Numbered from the stretch's first letter, positions 9,371 through 19,335 are shown. The stretch is DNA of 64,000 nt from Pseudomonas paralcaligenes (GCF_019655855.1 NZ_BPFX01000022.1:62001-126000), one strand, 5' to 3'. Translations and numbers: made by a program. Notes: generated by a model from the letters alone, not told the origin.

Positions 9371-10281
9371 TGCGCACCGCCCTGATCATCCCGACCCGCA
9401 ACGCGGGCGCCCACCTCGACCGCCTGCTGCCGGCTCTCGCCGCGCAGACGCTGCAGCCCGACGAGTTCCTGGTGGTCGACAGCGCCTCGCGCGACGACAC
9501 GGCGGCGCGCCTGCGCGCGGCCGGCGCCCGGGTCGAGACGATCGCGCCCGAGCGCTTCAACCACGGCGGCACCCGGCGCCTGGCCAGCCAGATGGTCGAC
9601 GCCGACGTGCTGATCTACCTGACCCAGGACGCCATCCCGGCCAACCGGCACAGCCTCGCCCGCCTGGTCGCCGGCCTGGGCAGCGAACACGACATCGGCG
9701 TCGCCTACGGGCGCCAGCTCCCGCACCCGGGCGCCGGCCTGCTCGGCGCCCAGTCGCGGCGCTTCAACTACCCCGAGCGGAGTCGCACCAAGCGCCAGCG
9801 CGACGCCGCCGAACTGGGCATCAAGACCTGCTTCAGCTCGGACTCCTTCTCCGCCTACCGGCGCGACGCGCTGGAGGCCGTGGACGGCTTCCCCGAGGAC
9901 GTGATCGGCAGCGAGGACGCCTACGTCGCCGCGCGCATGCTGCTGGCCGGCTTCGCGGTGCGCTACGCCGCCGACGCCGAGGTCTACCACTCGCACGACT
10001 ACCGGGTGCTGGAGGAGTTTCGCCGCTACTTCGACATCGGTGTGTTCTACGGGCGCGAGGAGTGGATTCGCCAGGCGTTCGGCTCCGCCGGCGGCGAGGG
10101 CCTGCGCTACGTGAAGGCGGAGCTGCAGGCGCTGCGCGCCGCCGGCGCCCTGTGGCGGGCACCGGAAGTGCTGCTGCGCACCGCCATGAAACTGCTGGGC
10201 TACCACCTCGGCCAGCGCGAGCACCTGCTCGGCGTCGGGCTGAAGCGCCGCCTCAGCATGTTCCCGGGTTACTGGAAGTGA
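9370..10281 (+). CDS. pslC: PslC-like family 2 glycosyltransferase
   Basis: A 303-residue GT-A fold glycosyltransferase. ALIIPTRNAGAHL at the N-terminus and VVDSASRDDT near residue 37 are GT2 hallmarks. The FNHGGTR motif resembles rhamnosyltransferase-type GT2 enzymes. No membrane segments are seen, so it should act at the cytosolic face on the undecaprenyl-linked Psl repeat. The length equals that known for PslC of P. aeruginosa. The ATG overlaps the pslB stop by 1 nt. Confidence 0.9.
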   Translation: MRTALIIPTRNAGAHLDRLLPALAAQTLQPDEFLVVDSASRDDTAARLRAAGARVETIAPERFNHGGTRRLASQMVDADVLIYLTQDAIPANRHSLARLVAGLGSEHDIGVAYGRQLPHPGAGLLGAQSRRFNYPERSRTKRQRDAAELGIKTCFSSDSFSAYRRDALEAVDGFPEDVIGSEDAYVAARMLLAGFAVRYAADAEVYHSHDYRVLEEFRRYFDIGVFYGREEWIRQAFGSAGGEGLRYVKAELQALRAAGALWRAPEVLLRTAMKLLGYHLGQREHLLGVGLKRRLSMFPGYWK

Positions 10282-10310
10282 ATATGGGTTTTCAAAGGAA
10301 AGTCACCATC

Positions 10311-11084
10311 ATGAGAGCGTTTCTGCTGCTTGTTCTGACGTTGGGCCTGGCCGCCTGCACCACCCCGGCCCGGGTCGGCCTGCCCGACTCGGATACCGTC
10401 GAGGCCGGCCAGGCCGCCGTGCTGACTCTCGCCGACCTGCCACCCGTACAGGAGCGCATCTATCCCGGTGACGTGCTGCGCATCGTCCGCGAGAGCGGCG
10501 AGACGCCCACCATCTCCGCCTTCACCGCCAACTCGATCTACGAGCTGACGCTGTACACGGTGATGAACGACGGCAGCTTCGCCTACCCCTTCATCGGCCG
10601 GGTGGAAACGGCGGGCAAGACCCCCGAGCAGCTCAGCGCCGAGCTGCGCGAGCGCATGGCGCCCTACTACCGGGAGCCCGGGGTCACCGTGAACATCAAC
10701 CAGGCGCCGGGCAACACCGTCTTCGTCGGTGGCTCGGTGCGCAACCCGCAGCCCTACTCGACCAGCGTCGCCAACACCCTGGAGCGGGCCATCATGGCCG
10801 CCGGCGGCGTGATGCCGAACGCCGACAGCCGCCACGTGGCGCTGCTGCGCTCGGACGACAAGGGGCGCTACAAAACCTACTTCGTCGACTTCAGCCAACT
10901 GCTCCACGGCGGCGACGAAGGCCGCCAGTCCACCGCCCTGCAGCGCGGCGACGTGGTGTTCGTGCCCAAGTCCGGCGTGGGCGACCGCATCGACGGCGTC
11001 GACCTGTACCTCAACCAGCTGATCCCCTTCACCAAGTCAATCGGCATCGGGGCCAACTATGACCTCCGCGGCAACAACAATTAA
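10311..11084 (+). CDS. pslD: PslD-like outer-membrane polysaccharide export lipoprotein
   Basis: A 257-residue Wza-type export protein. The chosen ATG at 10311 gives a lipoprotein signal peptide ending in LGLAAC (lipid Cys at 16) and has AAAGGAA upstream at 10294-10300; an ATG at 10284 would put nine extra residues in front. The polysaccharide biosynthesis/export domain follows (IYPGDVLRIV, DGSFAYPFIGRVETAGKT) with a SLBB-like part (NTVFVGGSVRNPQPY). The role is the outer-membrane pore for Psl export, paired with PslE. Confidence 0.9.
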   Translation: MRAFLLLVLTLGLAACTTPARVGLPDSDTVEAGQAAVLTLADLPPVQERIYPGDVLRIVRESGETPTISAFTANSIYELTLYTVMNDGSFAYPFIGRVETAGKTPEQLSAELRERMAPYYREPGVTVNINQAPGNTVFVGGSVRNPQPYSTSVANTLERAIMAAGGVMPNADSRHVALLRSDDKGRYKTYFVDFSQLLHGGDEGRQSTALQRGDVVFVPKSGVGDRIDGVDLYLNQLIPFTKSIGIGANYDLRGNNN

Positions 11085-11095
11085 GGGACCGGCTC

Positions 11096-13084
11096 ATGAT
11101 CGAAATCCGCACTTTCCGTGATCTGCTGCGCCTGTTCTTCATCTTCTTCCGGGAGTTCAGGCTGGCGGTCATCGCCACCTTCGCCGTGGTGATGCTCGGC
11201 GCCTTCCTGTTGCCGACTTCCTACGAATCCAGCGCCCGCCTGCTGGTGAAGCCGGGGCGCGACACCAACACCCTGCCCATCGAGGTCGCGGACCGCCCGT
11301 CCATCGTCATGCCGGCCACCCAGCGCGACCCGATCCTCGACGAGGAGCGCATGCTCACCGGCCGCCCGATCAGCCGCCAGGTGGCCGAGCGCTACCTGGA
11401 GGAACTGGCCAACGCGCCGCGCCCCGAAGGCTTCTTCGCCACCGTCAAGTACTACGTCGGCAAGGTCGTCGGCGGCACGATCGAGCTGGCCCGCGACTTC
11501 GTCCAGCTGCTCGGCCTGTCCGAGGACCAGACCCCCGTCGACCGCCTGGCCACCAAGCTGAAGAAGAACTTCAGCGTCACCCACGCGCCGGGCTCCTCGG
11601 TGATGGAGATCAGCTTCCGCTGGAGCGACCCGGCGGTGGCGCAGTCGGTGGTGCAGAGCTGGGTCGACCTGTACATGGAGGAACGCACCCGCGCCCTCGG
11701 CCGGCGCAGCCTGTACGACTTCTACCTGGCCCAGAGCGAGGCCAGCACCGCCAGCATCCTGCAGCACAAGCAGGAGCTGGCCAAACGCCTCAACGATCTG
11801 GGCGCGGTGGGCATCGAGGCGCACCTGCAGAACCTCTCCGAGCGCATCAACCAGCTGCGCAGCGACCGCTTCAACACCTGGCGCCTGATCTCCTCGACCG
11901 AGGGCAGCCTGGCCACCCTCGACCGGCAGATCAAGAGCCTGCCGTCCGAGGTCCGCACCGTCCGCGAGATGGCCCTCAACCCGATCCACCAAGACCTGCT
12001 GCGCACCCTCAACGCCAAGCTGGCCGAGCGCGAGGACCTGCTGCGCACCTTCACCGAGAACGCCCCGCCGGTGAAGAGCATCGACGAGACCATCGCCAAC
12101 CTGGAGAAGCGCGCCAAGGCCGCCGAGGCCACCGTGCAGGTGTCGCAGAACCAGGCGCCGAACCCGATCGCGGAGCGCCTGCGCAGCAACTTCATGGACC
12201 AGCAGTCCGACCTCGCCCGCCTGAAGGCCCAGCTGATCCGCCAGGACGAGGAGCTGAAGACCCTCGAGGAACAGCGCGCCAAGGCCCTCTCCATCGAGCC
12301 CGAGCTGGCCCGCATGCAGCGCGAGCTGAGCGCGGCCGAGAAGAACTTCGCGCTGTACAACGAGAGCCTGGAGAAGGCCCGCATCGACCGCGAGCTGGAC
12401 AACAGCCGCATCAGCAACATCGCCATCATCGAGCAGGCCACCTACAACCCCAGCCGGGTCTTCCCCAAGAGCCTGCTGATGATCCTCCTGGCCGTGCCGC
12501 TGAGCGTGCTGGTGGGCTTCCTGGTGGTGTACCTGTGCTACCTGCTGGACCAGCGCATCCACGACGGCGGCCGCTTCGCCAGCAAGTTCGGCATCCCGCT
12601 GTGGACCACCCTGCCGGAAGTGGCCGGCGACCCGAACCGCAACAGCGGCTTCGTCGCCGCGCTGTACCGGCTCTACGGGCTGCTGCCGTTCGAGCGCATC
12701 GCGGAGCGCGGCCTGGTGCTCGGCCTGACCGCGGCGCGCCGTGGCGAGGGCGTCAGCTTCATCATCGACCACCTGCAGCGCCTGCTGACCGAGCGCGGCC
12801 ACTGGGTGCGCGTCGGCGAAGGCCCGGCCCAGCCCGGTGAAATCGTGCTGGTGGACGCCTCCGCCCTGCTGTCCAACCCGCAGGCCATCGTCAGCCTGCG
12901 CGGCGCCGACCTGGTCGCCCTGGTGGTCGAGGCCCAGCAGAGCAACGTGCCCACCGTGGCCCATGCCATCGACGTGCTCAACACCGCCTTCGACAAGGTC
13001 GACGGGGTGATCATCAACCGGCGCCGCTTCGAGGTGCCCGATCGCGTGCTGCGGGTGATGGCCAAGGCCCGGGGCGCGGTCTGA
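11096..13084 (+). CDS. pslE: PslE-like polysaccharide co-polymerase / chain-length protein with degenerate kinase domain
   Basis: A 662-residue Wzz/Wzc-type inner membrane protein, the same length as P. aeruginosa PslE. Membrane segments lie near residues 23-40 and 458-483 and flank a large periplasmic coiled-coil region (about 190-440). The C-terminal cytosolic part (about 510-655) is recognisably a BY-kinase/ParA-like fold but lacks a canonical Walker A: the loop reads LTAARRGEGVSF, and the Walker B position reads IVLVDASAL. It is therefore probably not an active tyrosine kinase. It acts with PslD in export. An RBS AAGGGA lies just before the ATG, and the stop overlaps the pslF ATG by 1 nt. 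Confidence 0.92.
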   Translation: MIEIRTFRDLLRLFFIFFREFRLAVIATFAVVMLGAFLLPTSYESSARLLVKPGRDTNTLPIEVADRPSIVMPATQRDPILDEERMLTGRPISRQVAERYLEELANAPRPEGFFATVKYYVGKVVGGTIELARDFVQLLGLSEDQTPVDRLATKLKKNFSVTHAPGSSVMEISFRWSDPAVAQSVVQSWVDLYMEERTRALGRRSLYDFYLAQSEASTASILQHKQELAKRLNDLGAVGIEAHLQNLSERINQLRSDRFNTWRLISSTEGSLATLDRQIKSLPSEVRTVREMALNPIHQDLLRTLNAKLAEREDLLRTFTENAPPVKSIDETIANLEKRAKAAEATVQVSQNQAPNPIAERLRSNFMDQQSDLARLKAQLIRQDEELKTLEEQRAKALSIEPELARMQRELSAAEKNFALYNESLEKARIDRELDNSRISNIAIIEQATYNPSRVFPKSLLMILLAVPLSVLVGFLVVYLCYLLDQRIHDGGRFASKFGIPLWTTLPEVAGDPNRNSGFVAALYRLYGLLPFERIAERGLVLGLTAARRGEGVSFIIDHLQRLLTERGHWVRVGEGPAQPGEIVLVDASALLSNPQAIVSLRGADLVALVVEAQQSNVPTVAHAIDVLNTAFDKVDGVIINRRRFEVPDRVLRVMAKARGAV

Positions 13085-14274
13085 TGCGGATCGCGCTGCT
13101 GGCGCCGTTGCCGCCCGAGCAGACCGGCATCGCCGACTACGCGGCGCTGCTGCGCGCCGCCCTGCAGTCGGTCGGCGTCGAGGTGCTCACGCCCCTGCAG
13201 GGCTGCGGCAACGACCCGGAGCGCGCCGTCGCCAGGGTAGCGGCCTTCGACTGGAGCGGCGTGGACCTGGTCCATGCCGAACTGGGCGGCGGCCGCCTGG
13301 CCGAGTTCCATGCGCTGCGCGCCCTGCGCGCGCGCTTCCCGCGCCTGCCGCTGACCGCGACCGTGCACGACCCCGAGCGCCTGGTCTGGCGCCGCGCCTC
13401 GCTGCCCTGGCCGCTGTCGCTGGCCAGCGCCCTGCCCTCGCCCTGGCCCCAGGCCGCCACGGTGCTGGCAGACCCGCTGTGCCTGCATGAGGAACGGCGC
13501 CTGGCGCACAGCCTGGACGCTCTGATCACCCTCACCGCCACCGGCCGCGACTGCCTGGCCCGGCGCATGCGCCTCGCTCCGGGCAAGGTCCACGTCATCC
13601 ACCACGGCAACCAGGCCATCGCGCCCGCGCCGCTGCCGCCCCTGGAGCCGCTGCGCCTGCTCTACTTCGGCTTCATCTACCGGGGCAAGGGCATCGAGGA
13701 TCTGGTCGACGCCCTGGCCCTGGTCATCGCCCGCCAGCCGGATGCCGGCAAGCGCCTGCGTCTGACCCTGGCCGGCGGCAGCGCCCCGGAAACGGCCTTC
13801 GAACCGGGCGAAAGTTATCTCGACCAGTTGCGCCGGCGGATTGTCGAAAAGGGACTGGCGTCGCAAATCGAGTGGCGCCTGGACATTCCCGCGCAGGAAA
13901 TCGCGGGTGAAATCCAGGCCCATCACGTGATGGTGCTACCTTATCGGGAGTCGAAGAAGCTCGCGCTGCTGGGCGCCCAGCGAGGCACCAGCGGCGCGCT
14001 GTCCTGGGCGGCGGCCTGCGGGCGCGGCGTGATCACGTCCGACGCGCGGGCCTTCGCCGAGGAAGTCTCGACGGGCAATGGCACCACCTTTCCTCAGGGC
14101 GACGTCCAGGCACTGGCCGCCCGCCTGCAAGACCTGTTGGAGCAACCGGAGCGTTGCCGGCAGTGGGCCGAACGGGCCGCCGAAATCGGACGGGAGCGGC
14201 TCTGGCCGCTGACCGCGACGCGTTTCAAGGCGCTGTTCGCCGACTTGAGCGGAGGAAACCATCATGTGGAATAG
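13084..14274 (+). CDS. pslF: PslF-like family 4 glycosyltransferase
   Basis: A 396-residue GT-B fold glycosyltransferase. The N-terminal acceptor domain begins IALLAPLPPEQTGIADYAAL. The donor-binding domain has VIHHGNQ near residue 177, the YRGKGIEDLVDAL block, and VLPYRESKKLALLGAQRGTSGAL. It should add a sugar to the lipid-linked Psl repeat in the cytosol. The last 11 nt overlap the pslG start. Confidence 0.88.
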   Translation: MRIALLAPLPPEQTGIADYAALLRAALQSVGVEVLTPLQGCGNDPERAVARVAAFDWSGVDLVHAELGGGRLAEFHALRALRARFPRLPLTATVHDPERLVWRRASLPWPLSLASALPSPWPQAATVLADPLCLHEERRLAHSLDALITLTATGRDCLARRMRLAPGKVHVIHHGNQAIAPAPLPPLEPLRLLYFGFIYRGKGIEDLVDALALVIARQPDAGKRLRLTLAGGSAPETAFEPGESYLDQLRRRIVEKGLASQIEWRLDIPAQEIAGEIQAHHVMVLPYRESKKLALLGAQRGTSGALSWAAACGRGVITSDARAFAEEVSTGNGTTFPQGDVQALAARLQDLLEQPERCRQWAERAAEIGRERLWPLTATRFKALFADLSGGNHHVE

Positions 14275-15595
14275 ACGCGTTCTCTGGCTGATGATCCCCA
14301 TCGTCTGCCTGATCGTCGGCGTGGCCATGTTCAGCGTGCGCGACGCCGAGGCGGTGACCAGCCTGAAACCGAGCCGAACCGTGGTGTGGAAGGACTACCT
14401 GGGGGTCAACGCCCAGTTCCACTTCTTCCCGGAGGCCACCTACCGCAAGCAGATGACCCGCCTGCGCGAGCTGGACCTGGAATGGGTGCGCATCGCCATG
14501 CACTGGGCCGTGCTGGAGCCCGAGCGCGGCCAGTACTACCGGCCGTTCGACGAAGCCGCCCAGGCGATGGCCGAGAACCAGCTGAAGCCCGTCGGCTTCC
14601 TCGCCGGCTCCGCGCCGTTCGCCACCAGCGCGCCGGCCAACTCGCCCTACCAGGACTCCTACCCGCCGACCAACAATCGCTTGTACAGCGACAGTCTGAC
14701 GCGCTTCATCGAGCGCTACCCGAGCTTCAAGGCCTGGCAGATCTGGAACGAGCCGAACCTGCCGTCCTTCTGGCGCCCCCGGGAAGACCCGGACGCCTAC
14801 GCCGCGCTGCTGGTGGACGCGGTCGACACCGTGCGCCGGCGCTTCCCGGACACGCCCCTGGGCACCGCCGGCATGGCCTATTTCAGCCAGATGCCGTCGC
14901 GCAACATGGAGCTGATGCTCAAGGTGCTGCTGGAGCGGGGCCTGGCGAGCAAGAACCTGATCGTCTCCTACCACCCCTACACCGAATACCCGGAAGGCAA
15001 CTCGGCCGGCAAGAACGAGCTGCTGGACACCGTGCGCTACATCAACGGCGGGCTGCGCGGCGCGGGCGTCAAGCAGGTCTGGGCCACCGAGTGGGGCTGG
15101 TCCAGCTACGCCGGGCCGGAAGAGGCGCAGGCCATCATCGGCGTCTCCGGCCAGGCCGACTACACCCTGCGCCGGCTCGCCCTGATGAGCGCGCTGGACT
15201 TCGACCGCATCTTCCTGTTCAACCTGAGCGACCTGGACGCCCGCGCCAGCGTCCGCGACCAGTCCTACGGCCTGCTCGACCTCGACGGCAACCCGAAGCC
15301 CGTGTACACCGCCCTGAAGAACTTCCTCCGGGTCACCGGGCCGAAGCTGGCGCCGGCCGACCCGCCCGCCTTCGCCAATGCCCCGCGAGACCTCTACAGC
15401 GTGGCCTGGAAGCGCAACGACGGCCGCCGCCTGCTGATGGTGTGGAGCGCCTCGGCGGGCAAGCTGGGCCTGCGCGGCGTGCGCCAGGCGACCCTGCACG
15501 ACCCGCTGAGCGGCAAGGAGCAGAGCCTCGCGGCGGACAGCGGCACCCTCACGGTCTCGCTCAAGCCCAGCCTGCAGTTACTGGTTCTGGACTGA
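14264..15595 (+). CDS. pslG: PslG-like glycoside hydrolase (GH39-like)
   Basis: A 443-residue hydrolase anchored by an N-terminal membrane segment (about residues 7-24), probably facing the periplasm. The TIM-barrel acid/base and nucleophile glutamates are visible in QIWNEPNLP (E163) and ATEWGWSS (E276). PslG of P. aeruginosa is an endo-glycosidase acting on Psl. The C-terminal part (about 355-443) is beta-rich. The start ATG has GGAGGA at 14251-14256 and lies inside the end of pslF, an 11-nt overlap. Confidence 0.92.
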   Translation: MWNRRVLWLMIPIVCLIVGVAMFSVRDAEAVTSLKPSRTVVWKDYLGVNAQFHFFPEATYRKQMTRLRELDLEWVRIAMHWAVLEPERGQYYRPFDEAAQAMAENQLKPVGFLAGSAPFATSAPANSPYQDSYPPTNNRLYSDSLTRFIERYPSFKAWQIWNEPNLPSFWRPREDPDAYAALLVDAVDTVRRRFPDTPLGTAGMAYFSQMPSRNMELMLKVLLERGLASKNLIVSYHPYTEYPEGNSAGKNELLDTVRYINGGLRGAGVKQVWATEWGWSSYAGPEEAQAIIGVSGQADYTLRRLALMSALDFDRIFLFNLSDLDARASVRDQSYGLLDLDGNPKPVYTALKNFLRVTGPKLAPADPPAFANAPRDLYSVAWKRNDGRRLLMVWSASAGKLGLRGVRQATLHDPLSGKEQSLAADSGTLTVSLKPSLQLLVLD

Positions 15596-15598
15596 TCG

Positions 15599-16825
15599 AT
15601 GCCACTGAAAATACTCTGGGTGCTCCCCTACCTGCCCTGGCCGACCAGCAGCGGCGGCAAGACCCGCCAGTACCACCTGCTGCGCACGCTGGCCGGGGCC
15701 GGCCACCGCATCACCCTGCTGGTGCAGAGCAAGACCGCGCTGGACGAGGACGCCTGTCAGGCGCTCGAACCGCTGCTGGAACGCCTGATCGTGCTGCCGC
15801 GCAGACCGCTGCGCAGCGCCACCACCCTGCTGGCGCTGGCCGCCTCGCCATTGCCGATGCTGGCCAGCATCAACGGCTACGCGCCGGCGCTGGGCAAACG
15901 CTTCACCGAACTGCTGGACGAGCCCTGGGACATCGTGCAGATCGAGCACAGCTACAGCTTCCAACCGTTCGAGCAGGCGCTGCGGCAGGCCGCCCAGCCG
16001 TTCATCCTGACCGAACACAACGTCGAGTCCGCCCTCGGCGGCGCCACCTACGACCGCTTCCCCGCCTGGCTGAAGCCCCTGGTGCTGCTCGACCAGTGGC
16101 GCTACCGGCGCTGGGAACGGCGCGTCATGCGCCAGGCCGAGCGGGTGGTGGCGGTGACCGAGAGCGACGCCGTGGTGCTCGGCCGCATCGTCGGCGGCCC
16201 GGTGCCCGTGGTGGTCAACGGGGTCGACTGCGCGCGCTACGCCGCGGTGACGCCGGCCCATGACAGCCGCCGGCTGCTGTTCATCGGCAACTACGAATAC
16301 CCGCCCAACGTCGACGCCGTGGAATGGGCGCTGGACGAAGTGATGCCACGGGTCTGGCGGCAATGCCCGGAAGCCACCATCACCATCGCCGGCCACGCCC
16401 TGCCGCAGGACTGGCCGCAGCGCTGGCCCGACGCCCGCATCGAGTGGCACGGCTTCGTGCCGGACCTGACCGTGTTGCAGTCCCGGGCCGCGCTGTTCTT
16501 CGCCCCGCTGCGCCAGGGCGGTGGCTCCAAGCTCAAGGTGCTCGAAGCGATGGCCGCCGGGTTACCGGTGGTGACCACCTCGCAAGGCGTCTCGGGCCTG
16601 GCCGTCACGGCCGGCGCGGAATACGACGGCGGCGACGACGCGGAGGCCCTGGCCGGCGCCTTGCTGCGCCAACTGGCGGACCCGGCGGGCGCGGCCGCCA
16701 TCGGCGCGGCGGGCCGGGCCTACGTGCGCCGGGCCCACGACTGGGCGGCGGCGGCCGGACAACTGCAGGCCGTCTACGCCGACTGCCTCGCCCACCGTGG
16801 CCGGGAGGCTCAGCCATGCGCGTAG
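15599..16825 (+). CDS. pslH: PslH-like family 4 glycosyltransferase
   Basis: A 408-residue GT-B enzyme. The N-terminus reads ILWVLPYLPWPTSSGGKTRQ, the classic nucleotide-independent domain with a glycine-rich loop. EHNVES lies near residue 140 and the donor site is GGGSKLKVLEAMAAGLPVV near residue 305. The cytosolic role is adding a sugar to the Psl repeat. Three nt separate it from pslG and its 3' end overlaps the pslI start by 10 nt. Confidence 0.9.
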   Translation: MPLKILWVLPYLPWPTSSGGKTRQYHLLRTLAGAGHRITLLVQSKTALDEDACQALEPLLERLIVLPRRPLRSATTLLALAASPLPMLASINGYAPALGKRFTELLDEPWDIVQIEHSYSFQPFEQALRQAAQPFILTEHNVESALGGATYDRFPAWLKPLVLLDQWRYRRWERRVMRQAERVVAVTESDAVVLGRIVGGPVPVVVNGVDCARYAAVTPAHDSRRLLFIGNYEYPPNVDAVEWALDEVMPRVWRQCPEATITIAGHALPQDWPQRWPDARIEWHGFVPDLTVLQSRAALFFAPLRQGGGSKLKVLEAMAAGLPVVTTSQGVSGLAVTAGAEYDGGDDAEALAGALLRQLADPAGAAAIGAAGRAYVRRAHDWAAAAGQLQAVYADCLAHRGREAQPCA

Positions 16826-17916
16826 GGCTGGACTACCGCCCCGGGATCAGCAACCCCAACAACGGCATCGGCCGCCAGAACGTGGCGCTGGCCTCGGTGC
16901 TGGGCGAGCTGCCCGGCGTCGAGCTGCACCTGTTCACCCCGGCGCCCCTGGACCATCCGCTCAGGGCCCGGGCCCACTGCCCGGCCTGGGACAGCAGCGT
17001 CGACGGCCAGCACCGCCTGCCGCGCCGCCTGCGCTTCGAGCTGGGCTACCTCCCCGGCGCCCTGCGCCGTGCCGGCATCGACGTGCACATCAGCACCTTC
17101 AACATGGGCCTGCCGCTGCCACCCAGGCCACCGGGCCTGCGCTACGTCCTGCAGCTGCACGACCTGTTCCAGCTGCACCTGAAGAACCGCCACAGCTCCT
17201 GGCTGCGCGAGACGGTGTACCGGATCAGCGACAACCTCTCGATCCGCTACTCGGTGGCCGTCGCCGACCGCATCTGGACGCCGTCGCAGTTCAGCGCGGA
17301 CGAGGTCGCGCGCACCTTCCCGAAAGCCGCCGGCAAGGTCCGGGTGCTACCCAATCTGGTGCCCGCTCTCACCCCGGCGCCGGTGCGCCCGGCCATCGCC
17401 CTGCCGGAACGCTTCTGGCTGGCGGTCGGCACCCGCGAGCCGCGCAAGAACATTCCCTGGTTCGTCAAGCACTGGGCCCAGGCCCGCGCCGCCGACCCGG
17501 CGGTGCCGGATCTGGTGCTGGTCGGCGGCGCCGAATTCGTGCCGGCGCCGCAGCACGGGCTGCCCGGCCTGCACCTGATGCCGCCGCTCGGCGACGCGGA
17601 ACTGCAATGGCTCTACCAGGCCGCCGAGCGGCTCTGGCAGCCGTCCTACGCCGAGGGCTTCGGCCTGCCGGTGATCGAGGCGATGGCCAGGGGCACGCCG
17701 GTGGCCGTGGCCAGCGGCACCTCGCTCGACGAGATCGTGCCGCCGGGCACGCCCCGCTTCAATCCCCACGACGGCGCCGCGGTAAACGCCCTGATGCGCG
17801 AGCTGGCGCGCCCCGCGGCCCCGGATCGCCAGGCCCTGCGCGACTGGGCCGGCCGCTACGCCGAGCAGCCCTACCGGGCCCGGGTCAGCGAACTGCTACA
17901 GGAGCTGCAGGCATGA
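16816..17916 (+). CDS. pslI: PslI-like family 4 glycosyltransferase
   Basis: A 366-residue GT4 enzyme. NPNNGIGRQNVALASVL at the N-terminus is the acceptor-domain loop. AVGTREPRKNIPWFVKHW and PSYAEGFGLPVIEAMARGTP form the nucleotide-sugar binding region with the EGFGLPVIE motif typical of mannosyl/rhamnosyltransferases. The ATG at 16816 is embedded in the end of pslH, and the stop TGA overlaps the pslJ ATG. The length is within one residue of that of P. aeruginosa PslI. Confidence 0.9.
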   Translation: MRVGLDYRPGISNPNNGIGRQNVALASVLGELPGVELHLFTPAPLDHPLRARAHCPAWDSSVDGQHRLPRRLRFELGYLPGALRRAGIDVHISTFNMGLPLPPRPPGLRYVLQLHDLFQLHLKNRHSSWLRETVYRISDNLSIRYSVAVADRIWTPSQFSADEVARTFPKAAGKVRVLPNLVPALTPAPVRPAIALPERFWLAVGTREPRKNIPWFVKHWAQARAADPAVPDLVLVGGAEFVPAPQHGLPGLHLMPPLGDAELQWLYQAAERLWQPSYAEGFGLPVIEAMARGTPVAVASGTSLDEIVPPGTPRFNPHDGAAVNALMRELARPAAPDRQALRDWAGRYAEQPYRARVSELLQELQA

Positions 17917-19331
17917 CCTCGTCCTTCGGCATGCCCATCGCCGCCGCCGTCGGCCTGGTGTTCGGCATCCTGCTGTGGTTCCTCTCGCCGCTGAAGGTGG
18001 CGGTGCTGATCGTCGCCATGGTGATCGGCCTCAACCTGCTGCGCCGCCCCCTGCTGGGCCTGCTGCTGTTCGCCGCCATCGCCACCTTCCTGCCCTACTC
18101 GACCATCAACGTCGGCATCCGCACCACCGTGTCCGAGCTGCTGATCCTGGTGGTCTGGGCCTGCATCCTGTTCCAGAACATCTTCGAGGACTCGCGCCCC
18201 ACGCTGGTCAAGGGCCGCACCGAGCGCTACGTGCTGGCTCTGATCCTGTTCAGCGCGTTTCCCTTCGTGGTCGGCCAGCTCACGGTCAACGCCGAGGGCG
18301 GCGGCGTGGCCAACTGGATACGCTGGCTGGCCAACGTATCGTTACTGTTCCTGGTCGCGCGCCTGGTGCAGAACGAGCCGACCCGCGAGCGGATGGTCCA
18401 GGCACTGCTGTTCGGCACCCTGGCGATGCTGCTGCTGTCGCTGCCGATCTTCCTGGTCGAGCGCTCGGCGGCGGCCATCAACCCGCTGCTCACCAAACTT
18501 GGCTACGCCATGCTGGACGAGGTGATCCGCGACACCTCCGGCGCCGTGTTCCTGCGCATGGGCTCGCCCTGGGTCCACCCCAACACCCTCGGCGGCGCCA
18601 TGGCCCTGGTGCTGCCGCTGGCGCTCTGCTACGGCATCACCCGCCACGGCTGGCGCCGCGCCCTGGGCATCGCGGTCGGCGGCCTGGGCGTGGTCGCCCT
18701 GCTGCTCAGTGGCTCGCGCGGCGCCCTGCTGAGCCTGGCGGTGGTGCTGGTATGGATGGCGGTCCGCCGCGTGCCCTTCACCGGGCGCCTGCTGCTCACC
18801 GGCTCGGCCCTCGGCCTGCTGCTGGTGCTGTCCTACCCGCCGCTGCAGGAGCGCATCTCGACCATGTTCGAGTTCAGCGGCGACGCCAGTACCTCGGTGC
18901 GCTTCGACGAGTACGCCAACTTCCCCCGGGCGATGGCGGCCTACCCCTTCGGCATCGGCTTCAAGGTCGAGCCGCCGGTGCCGGGCACGGACCTGCTGGG
19001 CATCTCCAACCTCTGGCTGAACTTCATCTACCGGCTCGGCCTGCCCGGCATGCTGCTGTTCATCGCCGCGACCTGGTGCTGGTGGAAGGAAGCGCGCCCG
19101 CGCACCGCGCGGATCGACCTGACCCCGGACAACGCCATCTGGCTGGGCACCACCGCCGGCCTGCTGGCGGCGCTGTTCAGCGGCCTGTTCGACCACTACT
19201 TCGGCTTCCAGCCGGTGCTGGTCGGGCTGTTCTGGCTGATGATCGGGCTGAGCCTGCAGGAGGCACGCCGGCTGCGCGCGGCCGAGGAGCGGGTCGTCGC
19301 GGGCGATCCCACTCCGTCCGCCGGCGCCTGA
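17913..19331 (+). CDS. pslJ: PslJ-like membrane protein (O-antigen ligase/polymerase family)
   Basis: A 472-residue polytopic inner-membrane protein with about ten to twelve hydrophobic segments from residue 5 to about 450. It belongs by pattern to the Wzy/WaaL class: a large periplasmic loop before WVHPNTLGGAMAL, then SGSRGALLSLAVV, a common O-antigen-polymerase segment. It is the probable polymerase for Psl repeats. The start has CAGGAGC 8 nt upstream and overlaps the pslI stop (ATGA). Confidence 0.88.
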   Translation: MTSSFGMPIAAAVGLVFGILLWFLSPLKVAVLIVAMVIGLNLLRRPLLGLLLFAAIATFLPYSTINVGIRTTVSELLILVVWACILFQNIFEDSRPTLVKGRTERYVLALILFSAFPFVVGQLTVNAEGGGVANWIRWLANVSLLFLVARLVQNEPTRERMVQALLFGTLAMLLLSLPIFLVERSAAAINPLLTKLGYAMLDEVIRDTSGAVFLRMGSPWVHPNTLGGAMALVLPLALCYGITRHGWRRALGIAVGGLGVVALLLSGSRGALLSLAVVLVWMAVRRVPFTGRLLLTGSALGLLLVLSYPPLQERISTMFEFSGDASTSVRFDEYANFPRAMAAYPFGIGFKVEPPVPGTDLLGISNLWLNFIYRLGLPGMLLFIAATWCWWKEARPRTARIDLTPDNAIWLGTTAGLLAALFSGLFDHYFGFQPVLVGLFWLMIGLSLQEARRLRAAEERVVAGDPTPSAGA

Positions 19332-19335
19332 CCGC

